DNA of 8,921 bases from an uncultured Eubacteriales bacterium. GTDB lineage: Bacteria; Bacillota; Clostridia; Lachnospirales; Lachnospiraceae. Made by a program: the position numbers and the translations under genes. The notes below the pieces were generated by a model. That model saw nothing but the letters and a program-made list of their open reading frames with translations, was not told the origin of the DNA and did no database searches. How positions within the stretch are numbered: the first letter of the stretch is position 1; each line of letters begins with the position of its first letter. The stretch lies in contig OMSZ01000322.1 of assembly GCA_900313855.1 (NCBI GenBank), positions 1 through 8,921 of the forward strand, read 5' to 3'. Of the stretch, positions 1 to 6,565 are shown piece by piece.

Positions 1-549
1 ATCTACGTTACACACGACCAGACAGAGGCTATGACACTTGGTACAAGAATCGTAGTTATGAAGGATGGTATTATTCAGCAGGTTGATACACCTCAGAACT
101 TATATGACAAGCCGACCAACTTATTCGTTGCTGGTTTCATGGGAATGCCTCCTATGAACTTCATCGAGTGTAAGGTTGTTAAGTCAGGTGCAGATGTACT
201 TCTTATGTTTGGTTCTCACTCAATCAAGATTCCTGATTCAAAGGCACAGATCTTAATCGAGCAGAACTACATTGACAAAGAGGTTGTTCTTGGTATCCGT
301 CCTGAGGATATTCATGATGAGCAGTTATTCCTTGAGTCATCACCTGAGAGTATCATTGATGCAAGAATTACAATCTACGAGATGTTAGGTGCAGAGGTTT
401 ATCTGTACTTCACAATCGATCAGTTCGATATTACAGCCAGAGTTAATGCTCGTACAACAGCAAGACCTGGTGACAATGTTCAGTTAGCATTTGACCTTTC
501 TAAGATTCATATCTTCGATAAGGAAACAGAGCAGAAGATTATTGACTGA
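1..549 (+). CDS. ugpC: Sugar ABC transporter ATP-binding protein, MsmX/UgpC class (5'-truncated)
   Basis: Only the last 182 codons are present; the frame is open from base 1 to the TGA at 547-549. The first residues, [11 protein letters not shown], are the strand and H-loop (His5) at the end of the ABC ATPase core, so the Walker A, signature and Walker B motifs lie upstream of the window. Next come the typical [14 protein letters not shown] stretch and [13 protein letters not shown], which lead into the C-terminal TOBE/OB regulatory domain with its GIRPEDI motif (about residues 98-104). Proteins of this class are cytoplasmic subunits that power importers for oligosaccharides or glycerol-3-phosphate, often one ATPase shared by several systems. 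No permease or binding-protein gene follows, which fits a stand-alone shared ATPase. The family is certain. The ugpC symbol is family-level naming only, and the substrate cannot be told from here. Confidence 0.95.
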   Translation: MYVTHDQTEAMTLGTRIVVMKDGIIQQVDTPQNLYDKPTNLFVAGFMGMPPMNFIECKVVKSGADVLLMFGSHSIKIPDSKAQILIEQNYIDKEVVLGIRPEDIHDEQLFLESSPESIIDARITIYEMLGAEVYLYFTIDQFDITARVNARTTARPGDNVQLAFDLSKIHIFDKETEQKIID

Positions 550-581
550 TAATTGGTTTTATAGTAACAGAGCAGAAGATT
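525..581 (+). repeat. 16-bp direct repeat at the end of the ABC ATPase gene
   Basis: AACAGAGCAGAAGATT occurs at 525-540, inside the last codons of the gene, and again identically at 566-581, after the stop codon. The offset is 41 bases. The second copy forms the left arm of a small hairpin with 587-597. It may be a relic of a short local duplication of the gene's 3' end. Confidence 0.75.
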
Positions 582-597
582 CTCGTAATCTTCCGCT
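571..597 (+). other. Small hairpin in the 3' untranslated region
   Basis: AGCAGAAGATT (571-581) pairs with AATCTTCCGCT (587-597) across a 5-base loop, with one A-C mismatch. No T-run follows, so it is not an intrinsic terminator by itself. It may protect the 3' end of the ABC transporter transcript. Confidence 0.45.
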
Positions 598-611
598 ATA
601 CACCTAAAAAT

Positions 612-660
612 AAGAAGGTGGTAAAGAAAATTGATATTTCTTTATCACCTTCTTTTTTAT
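612..660. terminator. Bidirectional intrinsic terminator between convergent genes
   Basis: An 18-bp stem with a single G-U pair is formed by 612-629 and 637-654, with a 7-base loop. The plus strand has a T-run at the base of the stem (653-658). Read on the minus strand, the stem is followed by TTATTTTTAG, so it can also stop transcripts of the convergent gene that ends at 681. Placement between two convergent genes supports a dual role. Confidence 0.9.
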
Positions 661-680
661 TTGTTATTGGAAATTTTTCT

Positions 681-1436
681 TTATGCCTCTTCAACGTTGT
701 TGAAATTCCATGCATATATATTAACCTCAACAATAGGGGTTCCGCAGTAAGCGCAGACCTTTGCGCCGAGTGAAGATAACGGTGCGCCGCAGTTAGGGCA
801 ATTGATACCTAACGCATGGTCAAGCTCATTTTCTACCTTGTCTCTGTCCTGAATATAAACAAGATCTACATTAAAACGAGTCTGATACTTGAATTCCTTT
901 GAACCGCTCTTAACAGCTCCGTCTGAAAGATCGGAAGTATAATGAAAACATTCTAATGAAGATTGGAAGGTGATTATACAACGACCTTCTGACTTTCTGT
1001 ATTGTGATATTTCGGTTCTGTGTATATGAACCGAGTCAAAATGTTCACGCTCGTCTTTTGCGGTGAGGTTTCCGATATAATCCGTAAGCTTTTGCTTAAG
1101 CTCTGTGGTGCCGTCCTTTAATATGCCGGCGCTTCCCTGTGAGATTGCCATGAGATAACCGTTAAGAACATTGTTTGCCCGGGCCTTCATCTCATTATAA
1201 TTAAAATCGGGAAAATCCTGCGATATTTTCGGAAGGAGTAAGCTTGTCATGGCAGATACGGATTTGGGAGTTGAGGAATATTCAATCTGCATATCCTTTG
1301 CGGCTATGCTTAAATCCTCGGTTCCGAAAAGCTCCCGTGAGAATTTCCTGGCACTGTTTCTTATATATATAAATGCCGATAAGCCTACAACCATGATAAT
1401 AAGGATCAGAGTCAAAAAAACTATGATTGCTGTCAT
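681..1436 (-). CDS. Membrane-anchored zinc-ribbon protein, partner of the SPFH gene
   Basis: A protein of 251 residues. Residues 3-26 (AIIVFLTLILIIMVVGLSAF and following) are one hydrophobic segment, probably an N-terminal membrane anchor with the rest in the cytoplasm. A soluble region of about residues 55-205 follows. Its TPKSVSAMTSLLLP and DFPDF motifs and alternating helices and strands loosely recall Tim44/NTF2-like domains; that assignment is a guess. Near the end, C213-x2-C216 and C228-x2-C231 form a classic zinc ribbon (CPNCGAPL, CAYCGTPI). The start is supported by TAAGGAGG at 1447-1454 (minus), 10 bases before the ATG. It lies downstream of the SPFH gene on the same strand with a 156-base gap containing a hairpin, so the two may be co-transcribed. 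It resembles YdjG-type proteins in design, but the function is unknown. Confidence 0.85.
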   Translation of the reverse strand: MTAIIVFLTLILIIMVVGLSAFIYIRNSARKFSRELFGTEDLSIAAKDMQIEYSSTPKSVSAMTSLLLPKISQDFPDFNYNEMKARANNVLNGYLMAISQGSAGILKDGTTELKQKLTDYIGNLTAKDEREHFDSVHIHRTEISQYRKSEGRCIITFQSSLECFHYTSDLSDGAVKSGSKEFKYQTRFNVDLVYIQDRDKVENELDHALGINCPNCGAPLSSLGAKVCAYCGTPIVEVNIYAWNFNNVEEA

Positions 1437-1525
1437 TGGTAATGTACCTCCTTACAGAAGTGTATGTGGTATGCTGCTATTCACAAACCCAACATATACA
1501 GGTTACAAACCATCTGGTATAACAA

Positions 1526-1560
1526 ATGCCGATGATCGCCATTACGGTAATCATCGGCAT
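1526..1560 (-). terminator. Hairpin between the two minus-strand genes, possible weak terminator or attenuator
   Basis: A perfect 11-bp stem is formed by ATGCCGATGAT (1526-1536) and ATCATCGGCAT (1550-1560); C1539-C1540 pairing with G1546-G1547 extends it inside. In the minus-strand direction, just past the SPFH stop codon, it is followed by TTGTTATA, a poor U-run. It may partly stop transcription, or act as an RNA-stability element that sets the ratio of the two gene products. Confidence 0.55.
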
Positions 1561-1592
1561 CACCTTAAAGTACAATAATATTACAGCTTTGA

Positions 1593-2945
1593 TTACTGAA
1601 CATCGTTCTCATCAAATACATCACCGCACTCAGGACAGAATTTAGGCGGATTATGTGGATCTGCCGGTGTCCAGCCACATTTATCACAGCGGTAAAGTGG
1701 TGCGCCTGCCGGTTTCGGTTTACCGCATTCCTGGCAGAATTTGCCGAGGTTTACAGCACCGCATGAACAGGTCCAGCCCTGTGCAGGTGCCGGCTTTGGT
1801 TTGCCGCAGTTTGAACAGAATTTGGCGGTGTTGGAAGTACCACACTCACATGTCCATGCATCTGCAGCCGGAGCAGAAGGTGCAGCCGGAGCAGGAGATG
1901 TTGGCTGTGTAGGTGGAGGAGTCTGCTGTTGCTGCTGTCCCATAGCAAACAGATTACCTGCATTCATTCCACCGGCCATGTTAGCCATGTTCATTCCGGC
2001 AAATGCCATCATAGGTCCTGCCGATGTGTTAGATGCAGCAGCCTTCATAGCCTCTGCCTGAGCTCCTGTAAGTGTAGCAGCAGCCATAGTAGGATCGCGA
2101 AGTACAGCAGCCTTCTGAAGATCCTTGATCATCTGCTCGTCTTCCTCGGATGCCTTCATGGTGTTGATACCGAAGGATACGATACGAATACCACGAAGCT
2201 CGCTCCATTTATCAGAAAGCTCTTTGTTAAGAGCATCTGCAACTTCCTTAGTATGTCCGGGAACTGCGCTGTAACGGATTCCCATAGCGGAAATCTGAGC
2301 AAATGCAGGCTGTAATGCTGTCATAAGCTCACTCTTTAACTGGCTGTCGATCTTATCTCTTGTATATGTATCAGGTACGTTACCGCATACATTGGTATAG
2401 AAGAGGATAGGATCAAAGATTTCATATGAATATTCACCGTTGCAGCGAATAGAAATATCAACATCAAGACCGATATTCTGGTCAACAACACGGAAAGGTA
2501 CAGGCTGAGCTGTTCCGTACTTATTGCCCATGATCTCCTTTGTGTTGAAGAAATATACTCTCTGATCTTTTCCGACATCACCGCCGAAGGTGAAACGTCT
2601 TCCTATCTGAGAAAATGTCTTCTTAATGTTCTCGCCAAGAGGTCCGTACAATAAGCTTGGCTCTGAAGAAGTATCATATAAGAACTCTCCGGCCTCAGCA
2701 CAGATCTCTGCAACCTTACCCTGATCAACAATGATCATACACTGACCTTCGTTGACTGCAACAACCGAACCGTTAGAGATAATGTTGTCATTACCCTTGT
2801 TAGCTGTTCCGAATTTGCCGCCTGAACGATGTTGTCCCTTTTTTACCAATACATTGGCATCAAGTGAATCGCAGTAAAAATACTCTTTCCACTGATCAGC
2901 CATTACGCCGTTAATAGCGCCGCCGATTGCTTTAATTAATCCCAT
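1593..2945 (-). CDS. SPFH/band-7 domain protein with three C-terminal zinc ribbons (YdjI-like)
   Basis: A protein of 450 residues. Residues 1-20 (MGLIKAIGGAINGVMADQWK) are the amphipathic start typical of YdjI-type proteins. An SPFH domain covers roughly 25-265, and a helical alanine- and methionine-rich stretch covers about 266-335. A linker of five glutamines and many prolines and alanines (337-362) leads to three zinc ribbons: C366/C368/C377/C380, C393/C395/C404/C407 and C420/C423/C437/C440. The first two are tandem copies 27 residues apart. No transmembrane segment is seen. SPFH proteins form oligomeric scaffolds at membranes. In Bacillus subtilis, YdjI works with YdjG and PspA in an envelope-stress complex, but no pspA gene is in this window. 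The start follows AAGGAGA (2951-2957, minus), 5 bases before the ATG. The family call is firm; the physiological role is inferred. Confidence 0.93.
   Translation of the reverse strand: MGLIKAIGGAINGVMADQWKEYFYCDSLDANVLVKKGQHRSGGKFGTANKGNDNIISNGSVVAVNEGQCMIIVDQGKVAEICAEAGEFLYDTSSEPSLLYGPLGENIKKTFSQIGRRFTFGGDVGKDQRVYFFNTKEIMGNKYGTAQPVPFRVVDQNIGLDVDISIRCNGEYSYEIFDPILFYTNVCGNVPDTYTRDKIDSQLKSELMTALQPAFAQISAMGIRYSAVPGHTKEVADALNKELSDKWSELRGIRIVSFGINTMKASEEDEQMIKDLQKAAVLRDPTMAAATLTGAQAEAMKAAASNTSAGPMMAFAGMNMANMAGGMNAGNLFAMGQQQQQTPPPTQPTSPAPAAPSAPAADAWTCECGTSNTAKFCSNCGKPKPAPAQGWTCSCGAVNLGKFCQECGKPKPAGAPLYRCDKCGWTPADPHNPPKFCPECGDVFDENDVQ
1695..1856 (-). repeat. Tandem 81-bp duplication encoding zinc ribbons 1 and 2
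   Basis: Codons 364-390 (1776-1856) and 391-417 (1695-1775) encode the same pattern: W-T-C-x-C-G, then K-F-C-x2-C-G-K-P-K-P. The two units are one in-frame 81-base period apart and have diverged at the DNA level, so this is an old internal duplication. The third ribbon differs in spacing (C-x2-C, 13 residues, C-x2-C) and is not part of the tandem pair. Confidence 0.8.
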
Positions 2946-2976
2946 AACTTTCTCCTTTTCATATTATTTTTGCAGA

Positions 2977-3001
2977 CATACTCCTTTGAAATCGGGGTAT
3001 G
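2977..3001 (-). other. Hairpin in the 5' leader of the SPFH gene
   Basis: CATACTCC (2977-2984) pairs with GGGGTATG (2994-3001), 8 bp with one G-U pair and a 9-base loop. It lies in the roughly 98-base leader between the predicted start site (about 3043) and the ribosome site. No T-run follows, so it is more likely to affect stability or translation than termination. Confidence 0.45.
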
Positions 3002-3042
3002 CGTAACCGTTACAATATATGTGTTTCACAATAAAAAATACA

Positions 3043-3085
3043 CAAATACATTATACATTTTTTGTTGAAAAATGTCTAGTATTTG
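3043..3085. repeat. Nested inverted repeats enclosing the SPFH promoter
   Basis: Inner arms ACATTTTT (3055-3062) and AAAAATGT (3068-3075) flank a 5-base centre. Outer arms CAAATAC (3043-3049) and GTATTTG (3079-3085) continue the same dyad after a small asymmetric gap. Together they give 15 bp of symmetry centred in the -35/-10 spacer. This could be an operator. AT-rich intergenic DNA gives such dyads by chance more often than average DNA. Confidence 0.6.
3050..3078 (-). promoter_or_regulatory. Sigma-A-type promoter of the SPFH gene
   Basis: On the minus strand, -35 TAGACA (3073-3078) and -10 TATAAT (3050-3055) are separated by exactly 17 bases. Five of six and six of six positions match consensus. 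The predicted start is near 3043, which gives a leader of about 98 bases. Confidence 0.8.
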
Positions 3086-3096
3086 GTTGCGTTCTA

Positions 3097-3125
3097 TTTA
3101 CATTCTTTTTTGTTTACTATATAAT
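3097..3125 (+). promoter_or_regulatory. Sigma-A-type promoter of the rRNA methyltransferase gene
   Basis: -35 TTTACA (3097-3102), a 17-base spacer and -10 TATAAT (3120-3125). The predicted start is near 3132. It is divergent from the SPFH promoter, with the -35 elements about 20 bases apart. Confidence 0.8.
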
Positions 3126-3130
3126 CGAAA

Positions 3131-3144
3131 TGAACGAGTGTTCG
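3131..3144 (+). promoter_or_regulatory. Candidate LexA (SOS) box at the transcription start
   Basis: The sequence tGAACgagtGTTCg has perfect GAAC and GTTC half-sites with a 4-base centre. It fits the Gram-positive LexA/DinR pattern CGAACRNRYGTTYG at every position except the first. It begins 6 bases after the -10 box, so it covers the predicted start site, where a bound repressor would block transcription. No lexA gene is in the window, so binding is inferred. Confidence 0.6.
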
Positions 3145-3184
3145 TGATATATCCGTGTTAATTATAATAGTTGAGGCTTAATAT

Positions 3185-4921
3185 ATGGGAATTGCAAAGA
3201 ATCAGGAATTTGAGATTACAATAGAAGATATCGGCAACGACGGCGAGGGTATCGGCCATGTTGAGGGCATTGCGGTTTTTGTGAAGGATGCAGTGCCGGG
3301 GGATGTGGCTAGAATTAAGATAATCAAGGACAAGAAAAGGTATGCTTATGGAAGATTGATGGAGATCATTAAGCCCTCTATCGATCGGGTGACACCGATA
3401 TGTCCCCATGCCAAGGCATGTGGCGGATGCAGCATTATGCAGCTTTCCTATGATAAGCAGTTAGAGTGGAAGCAGAATAAGGTGGAGAATTGCCTGAAAA
3501 GAATAGGCGGAATCGAGAATGCAAAAGAGCTTATGGAGCCGATAATCGGTATGAAGGATGATGCTTATGATCATGCGGGCGATGAAGCTGGTGACCGTAT
3601 TTTGACAGATGATCGTACTTTGGCAGAAGACCGTATCTTGAAGAGTGACCGTACTTCGCTATATGGCGGTAAGATTTATGGTGATCGGAAGTTAACCGCA
3701 GATATAATTGAAGAGGGATTTCCTGCTATCAGATATCGCAACAAGGCTCAGTTTCCGGTCGGAAGAGATAAGGACGGCAATATCGTGATCGGTTTTTATG
3801 CAGGACGGACACACTCGATCATTGATACGGATGTGTGTTATCTTCAGCATCCTGTTAATGATGAGATAATCAGGAAATTCAGGGGATTTTTAGAGGAATA
3901 TAATGTTGAACCGTATGATGAGGAAAAGCATACCGGACTTGTGAGGCATATTTTAACAAGAGTCGGAAAGCATACCGGTGAGGTGATGGTATGTGTGATC
4001 ATCAACGGTGATGAGCTTACAGGGACGAGATCATATGATGACGAACATGTGAGTTTGAAGCCAGGTAATAACAGGAAAAAGAATGGTTCGTTTAAAGTAA
4101 AGCATATAAATGTAGAGCATGAGCTTGTTTCCTGCATGAAGGATATTCCGGGAATTACAAGTATAGTGCTTAATACCAATAAGGAAAAAACCAATCGTAT
4201 CCTCGGGGATAAATGCCGTACTATATGGGGCAGCGAAACGATAACCGATTATATCGGTGATGTGAAATATCAGATAAATCCTTTGTCATTTTTTCAGGTG
4301 AATCCTACGCAGACCGCTAAGCTGTATAAGAAGGCGTTAGAATATGCAGAACTTACGGGTGATGAAACGGTATGGGATCTCTATTGCGGGATAGGAACTA
4401 TATCACTGTTTTTGGCACAGAAGGCAAAGAGGGTGATGGGCGTTGAGATAATTCCTGAGGCTATAGATGACGCAAGGAAGAATGCAAAGCTTAACGGTAT
4501 TGAAAATGCAGAGTTTTTTGTGGGAAAAGCCGAGGAGGTTCTGCCACGCGAATATGAGAAGAACGGTATATATGCAGATGTGATAGTGGTTGACCCGCCA
4601 CGGAAGGGCTGCGATATCGTTGCACTCAACACGATGCTTAAGATGGCGCCAAAGCGTATCGTATATGTGAGCTGTGACCCTGCAACCCTTGCCAGGGATT
4701 TGAAGATATTAACAGAAGCGACAGATGATAAGAACAATGTAATGTATGAGGTTAAGAAGGTCTGCGCGGTTGATCAGTTTTCACATAGCGGGCATGTGGA
4801 GACTGTATGTCAGCTTATAAGGCGCAAATCGGATGCAGATGTTCATATCACGGTAGATATGGAAGATTATTATCGTATAAAGGGAGATAAGGAAATGCTT
4901 GCCGCTCAGGCAGAGAGATAA
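3185..4921 (+). CDS. rlmD: 23S rRNA (uracil-C5)-methyltransferase, TrmA/RlmD family
   Basis: A protein of 578 residues. An N-terminal TRAM domain (about 5-63) binds RNA. C73, C79, C82 and C218 (CPHAKACGGC, then VCYL) match the four ligands of the family's [4Fe-4S] cluster. The SAM-dependent methyltransferase core follows: WDLYCGIGT (398-406), the acidic GVEII strand (419-423), VVDPPRKG (468-475), the catalytic cysteine C497 in SCDPATLARDL, and E539 in SGHVET. It transfers methyl from SAM to C5 of a uracil in rRNA; the exact site (747, 1939 or both) cannot be told. It is longer than the roughly 430-460 residues usual for the family. The extra length is an insert near 122-177 with an 18-bp repeat, a second insert near 281-304, and a C-terminal tail. 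The weak Shine-Dalgarno GAGG (3173-3176) is 8 bases before ATG. It appears monocistronic. Confidence 0.93.
   Translation: MGIAKNQEFEITIEDIGNDGEGIGHVEGIAVFVKDAVPGDVARIKIIKDKKRYAYGRLMEIIKPSIDRVTPICPHAKACGGCSIMQLSYDKQLEWKQNKVENCLKRIGGIENAKELMEPIIGMKDDAYDHAGDEAGDRILTDDRTLAEDRILKSDRTSLYGGKIYGDRKLTADIIEEGFPAIRYRNKAQFPVGRDKDGNIVIGFYAGRTHSIIDTDVCYLQHPVNDEIIRKFRGFLEEYNVEPYDEEKHTGLVRHILTRVGKHTGEVMVCVIINGDELTGTRSYDDEHVSLKPGNNRKKNGSFKVKHINVEHELVSCMKDIPGITSIVLNTNKEKTNRILGDKCRTIWGSETITDYIGDVKYQINPLSFFQVNPTQTAKLYKKALEYAELTGDETVWDLYCGIGTISLFLAQKAKRVMGVEIIPEAIDDARKNAKLNGIENAEFFVGKAEEVLPREYEKNGIYADVIVVDPPRKGCDIVALNTMLKMAPKRIVYVSCDPATLARDLKILTEATDDKNNVMYEVKKVCAVDQFSHSGHVETVCQLIRRKSDADVHITVDMEDYYRIKGDKEMLAAQAER
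3593..3664 (+). repeat. 18-bp tandem repeat (four units) inside the methyltransferase gene
   Basis: Four in-frame units start at 3593, 3611, 3629 and 3647 with GAC/GAT-CGT. They encode DRILTD, DRTLAE, DRILKS and DRTSLY (residues 137-160). A worn fifth copy, DRKLTA (167-172), follows a gap. The units lie in an insert between the Fe-S cysteines and the methyltransferase core, where family members usually have only a short linker. Confidence 0.85.
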
Positions 4922-4932
4922 TAAATAATATG

Positions 4933-4991
4933 GTTTGAGGATATGCCCGTGGTTGTCTGCTATGTGTGGATGGTCACGGGCTTTTTCAAAC
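4933..4991 (+). terminator. Intrinsic terminator after the methyltransferase gene
   Basis: GCCCGTG (4945-4951) pairs with CACGGGC (4975-4981) across a 23-base loop, followed directly by five T residues (4982-4986). Outer arms GTTTGA (4933-4938) and TCAAAC (4986-4991) can extend the structure. It starts 11 bases after the stop codon. Confidence 0.85.
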
Positions 4992-5055
4992 AAGACACAG
5001 TCGGGACGGTAGCCATATTTGTCAAAATATTTCTGTTTAACTTTTCAAATTAATG

Positions 5056-5083
5056 TTGATATGATATTATTTTAATATATTAT
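5056..5083 (+). promoter_or_regulatory. Possible promoter of the diguanylate cyclase operon
   Basis: -35-like TTGATA (5056-5061) and -10-like TATTAT (5078-5083) with a 16-base spacer. The region is very AT-rich, so other pairings are possible. The terminator upstream implies that some promoter must lie in 4992-5113. Confidence 0.4.
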
Positions 5084-5103
5084 TTGTTTGAACTGTGATC
5101 GTC

Positions 5104-5109
5104 GGGGGA
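5104..5109 (+). promoter_or_regulatory. Unusual ribosome binding site of the cyclase gene
   Basis: GGGGGA (5104-5109) is the only purine-rich stretch before the ATG at 5114, with just 4 bases between. It departs from the AGGAGG core used by the neighbours, which suggests modest translation of the cyclase. Confidence 0.5.
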
Positions 5110-5113
5110 CTTT

Positions 5114-6535
5114 ATGGGGACAGGTAAAAGACATAATAACAGGAATAAAAAGTTCAGATCGATCAATTTCCGACTGCCGTTAATAATAGTTATCAGTAGT
5201 TTGTTAATTATGCTCGCCATTATACCTACTATGTATTTTCGCTTGAAAAAGGATATGATGGAGGATTATGATTTTCTCGGACATGGTATAACTAACTTCA
5301 TGAAAGATGAGATAAATGCCGATATAGTAGATGAGTATATTGAAAAAAATGTTGAGATGGAAGAATACAACAGAATAGTTGAGGCTTTCTATAGGATACG
5401 CGACAATTATCCGGATGTTTTATATATGTATGTGTATCGATATAAGAAGGATGGAGCTCATGTTGTGTTTGATATTGATTCTGAAAAGGGAGTTATGGAT
5501 GCCGATCCGGCAGGAACGGTCTGCGAGATAGATCCGCCGTCTGTTCCTTATCTTGATGATCTTTGTGCGGGAAAGCAGATTCCTGCGCTTATCGGTGTTA
5601 CAAAGGATGGGTATCTGCTTTCATATTTATCACCTGTGTTTGACAGTAACGGGAATTACCAATGTCATGTCGGCGTTGATTTTTCAATGGAAAAGTTGAG
5701 AAAGCAAAGCCTTCTGCTTCTTGGTAATATTCTGCTTATAATATATCTGATAATGCTGATAGTTCTGCTTATTGATATATTCTGGGTAAGGAAAAAAATA
5801 GTCAAACCTATTACGCAGATGGCGAAATGTACCCACAAATTTTCTTATACAACGGCTAATGAGCGAATGCATAATATTCAGTTAATGGAAAATCTCAATA
5901 TCAATACGGGGGATGAGATTGAAGAGCTTTATGATGATTTTTTGTCAGTTTTGAAGGAAAGTGTTTATTATATAACCAACTATGGAAGAGCTAAGTTGGA
6001 TATACAGGATAAGGAGAAGAAGCTCGGAATAATGAACGAGGTTGCTTATAAGGATTCTCTTACGGGTGCAGGCAATAAAGCAGGCTGGAAGAAGGAGTTG
6101 GAGCTGCTTTATGAAACTATAAACGATAATAGTGCAGCATTTGCCATAGTTATGTTTGATATTAATAATCTCAAATATGTCAATGATACTTTCGGACATG
6201 AACAGGGTGATAATTATATTATAAACTGCAGTAATATGATACGTGATATATATTCGCATTCACCGATGTTCAGACTGGGTGGAGATGAATTTGTAGTTTT
6301 ACTTAAGGGTGAGGATTATGCCGACCGGAATGAGCTGTTAGAGATAATAAAGAGATCATTTATTAATACATATGAACAGGAAGATAAGAAACCGTATGAA
6401 AGATATTCCGCTTCGATGGGGATGGCGGAATATACTGAGAGTGATAATGATCCTGAGCAGGTATTAAGGCGTGCTGACGAGGCAATGTATTGCTACAAAA
6501 CCGAATTCAAGAAAAAGTACGGCAGCTACAGATGA
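5114..6535 (+). CDS. Membrane-bound diguanylate cyclase (GGDEF) with extracytoplasmic sensor
   Basis: A protein of 473 residues that should join two GTP into cyclic di-GMP. After a basic N-terminus, TM1 spans about 19-42. An extracytoplasmic sensor of about 150 residues (45-195) resembles a single Cache/PAS-like fold with VLYMYVYRY and GYLLSYLSPVFDSNG strands; its ligand is unknown. TM2 spans about 199-224. A HAMP-like stretch with KPITQMAK (231-238) and helices to about 305 follow. The GGDEF domain is about 308-473, with the usual YKDSLTGAGNK start, metal-binding D349 in FDINNLKYVND, and intact GGDEF at 389-393 in FRLGGDEF, so catalysis is expected. The RxxD inhibitory site, whose R and D would sit 9 and 6 residues before GGDEF, is replaced by Y and S, so product feedback is probably absent. 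The FapA-family gene starts 30 bases after the stop codon, so the two are probably co-transcribed. Confidence 0.97.
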   Translation: MGTGKRHNNRNKKFRSINFRLPLIIVISSLLIMLAIIPTMYFRLKKDMMEDYDFLGHGITNFMKDEINADIVDEYIEKNVEMEEYNRIVEAFYRIRDNYPDVLYMYVYRYKKDGAHVVFDIDSEKGVMDADPAGTVCEIDPPSVPYLDDLCAGKQIPALIGVTKDGYLLSYLSPVFDSNGNYQCHVGVDFSMEKLRKQSLLLLGNILLIIYLIMLIVLLIDIFWVRKKIVKPITQMAKCTHKFSYTTANERMHNIQLMENLNINTGDEIEELYDDFLSVLKESVYYITNYGRAKLDIQDKEKKLGIMNEVAYKDSLTGAGNKAGWKKELELLYETINDNSAAFAIVMFDINNLKYVNDTFGHEQGDNYIINCSNMIRDIYSHSPMFRLGGDEFVVLLKGEDYADRNELLEIIKRSFINTYEQEDKKPYERYSASMGMAEYTESDNDPEQVLRRADEAMYCYKTEFKKKYGSYR

Positions 6536-6553
6536 CCATCAAATTAGTTATTC

Positions 6554-6560
6554 GGAGGGG
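6554..6560 (+). promoter_or_regulatory. Ribosome binding site that fixes the start of the FapA-family gene
   Basis: GGAGGGG (6554-6560) overlaps an in-frame GTG at 6560, so that GTG cannot be the start. The ATG at 6566 lies 7 bases after GGAGG and is the natural start. Confidence 0.85.
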
Positions 6561-6565
6561 TGTTT

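Noticed and set aside
1249..2315. Several plus-strand open frames opposite the two minus-strand genes
   Set aside because: They lie antisense to well-supported genes, lack ribosome sites and give low-complexity or cysteine-rich peptides that are mirror images of the zinc-ribbon and Ala/Gln-rich coding.
2958..2982. Six-codon open frame (MSAKII) in the SPFH leader on the minus strand
   Set aside because: The purine run before it ends only one base from the ATG, too close for a ribosome site, and nothing else supports translation.
4945..4987. Possible small structured RNA after the methyltransferase gene
   Set aside because: The stem plus T-run directly after a stop codon is fully explained as an intrinsic terminator; I see no promoter just before it.
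4381..4993. Minus-strand frames of 70-118 codons opposite the methyltransferase gene
   Set aside because: They overlap conserved catalytic motifs coded on the other strand and have no ribosome site or recognisable domain.
6560..6565. GTG start two codons upstream for the FapA-family gene
   Set aside because: The GTG overlaps the Shine-Dalgarno sequence; the ATG at 6566 has correct spacing.
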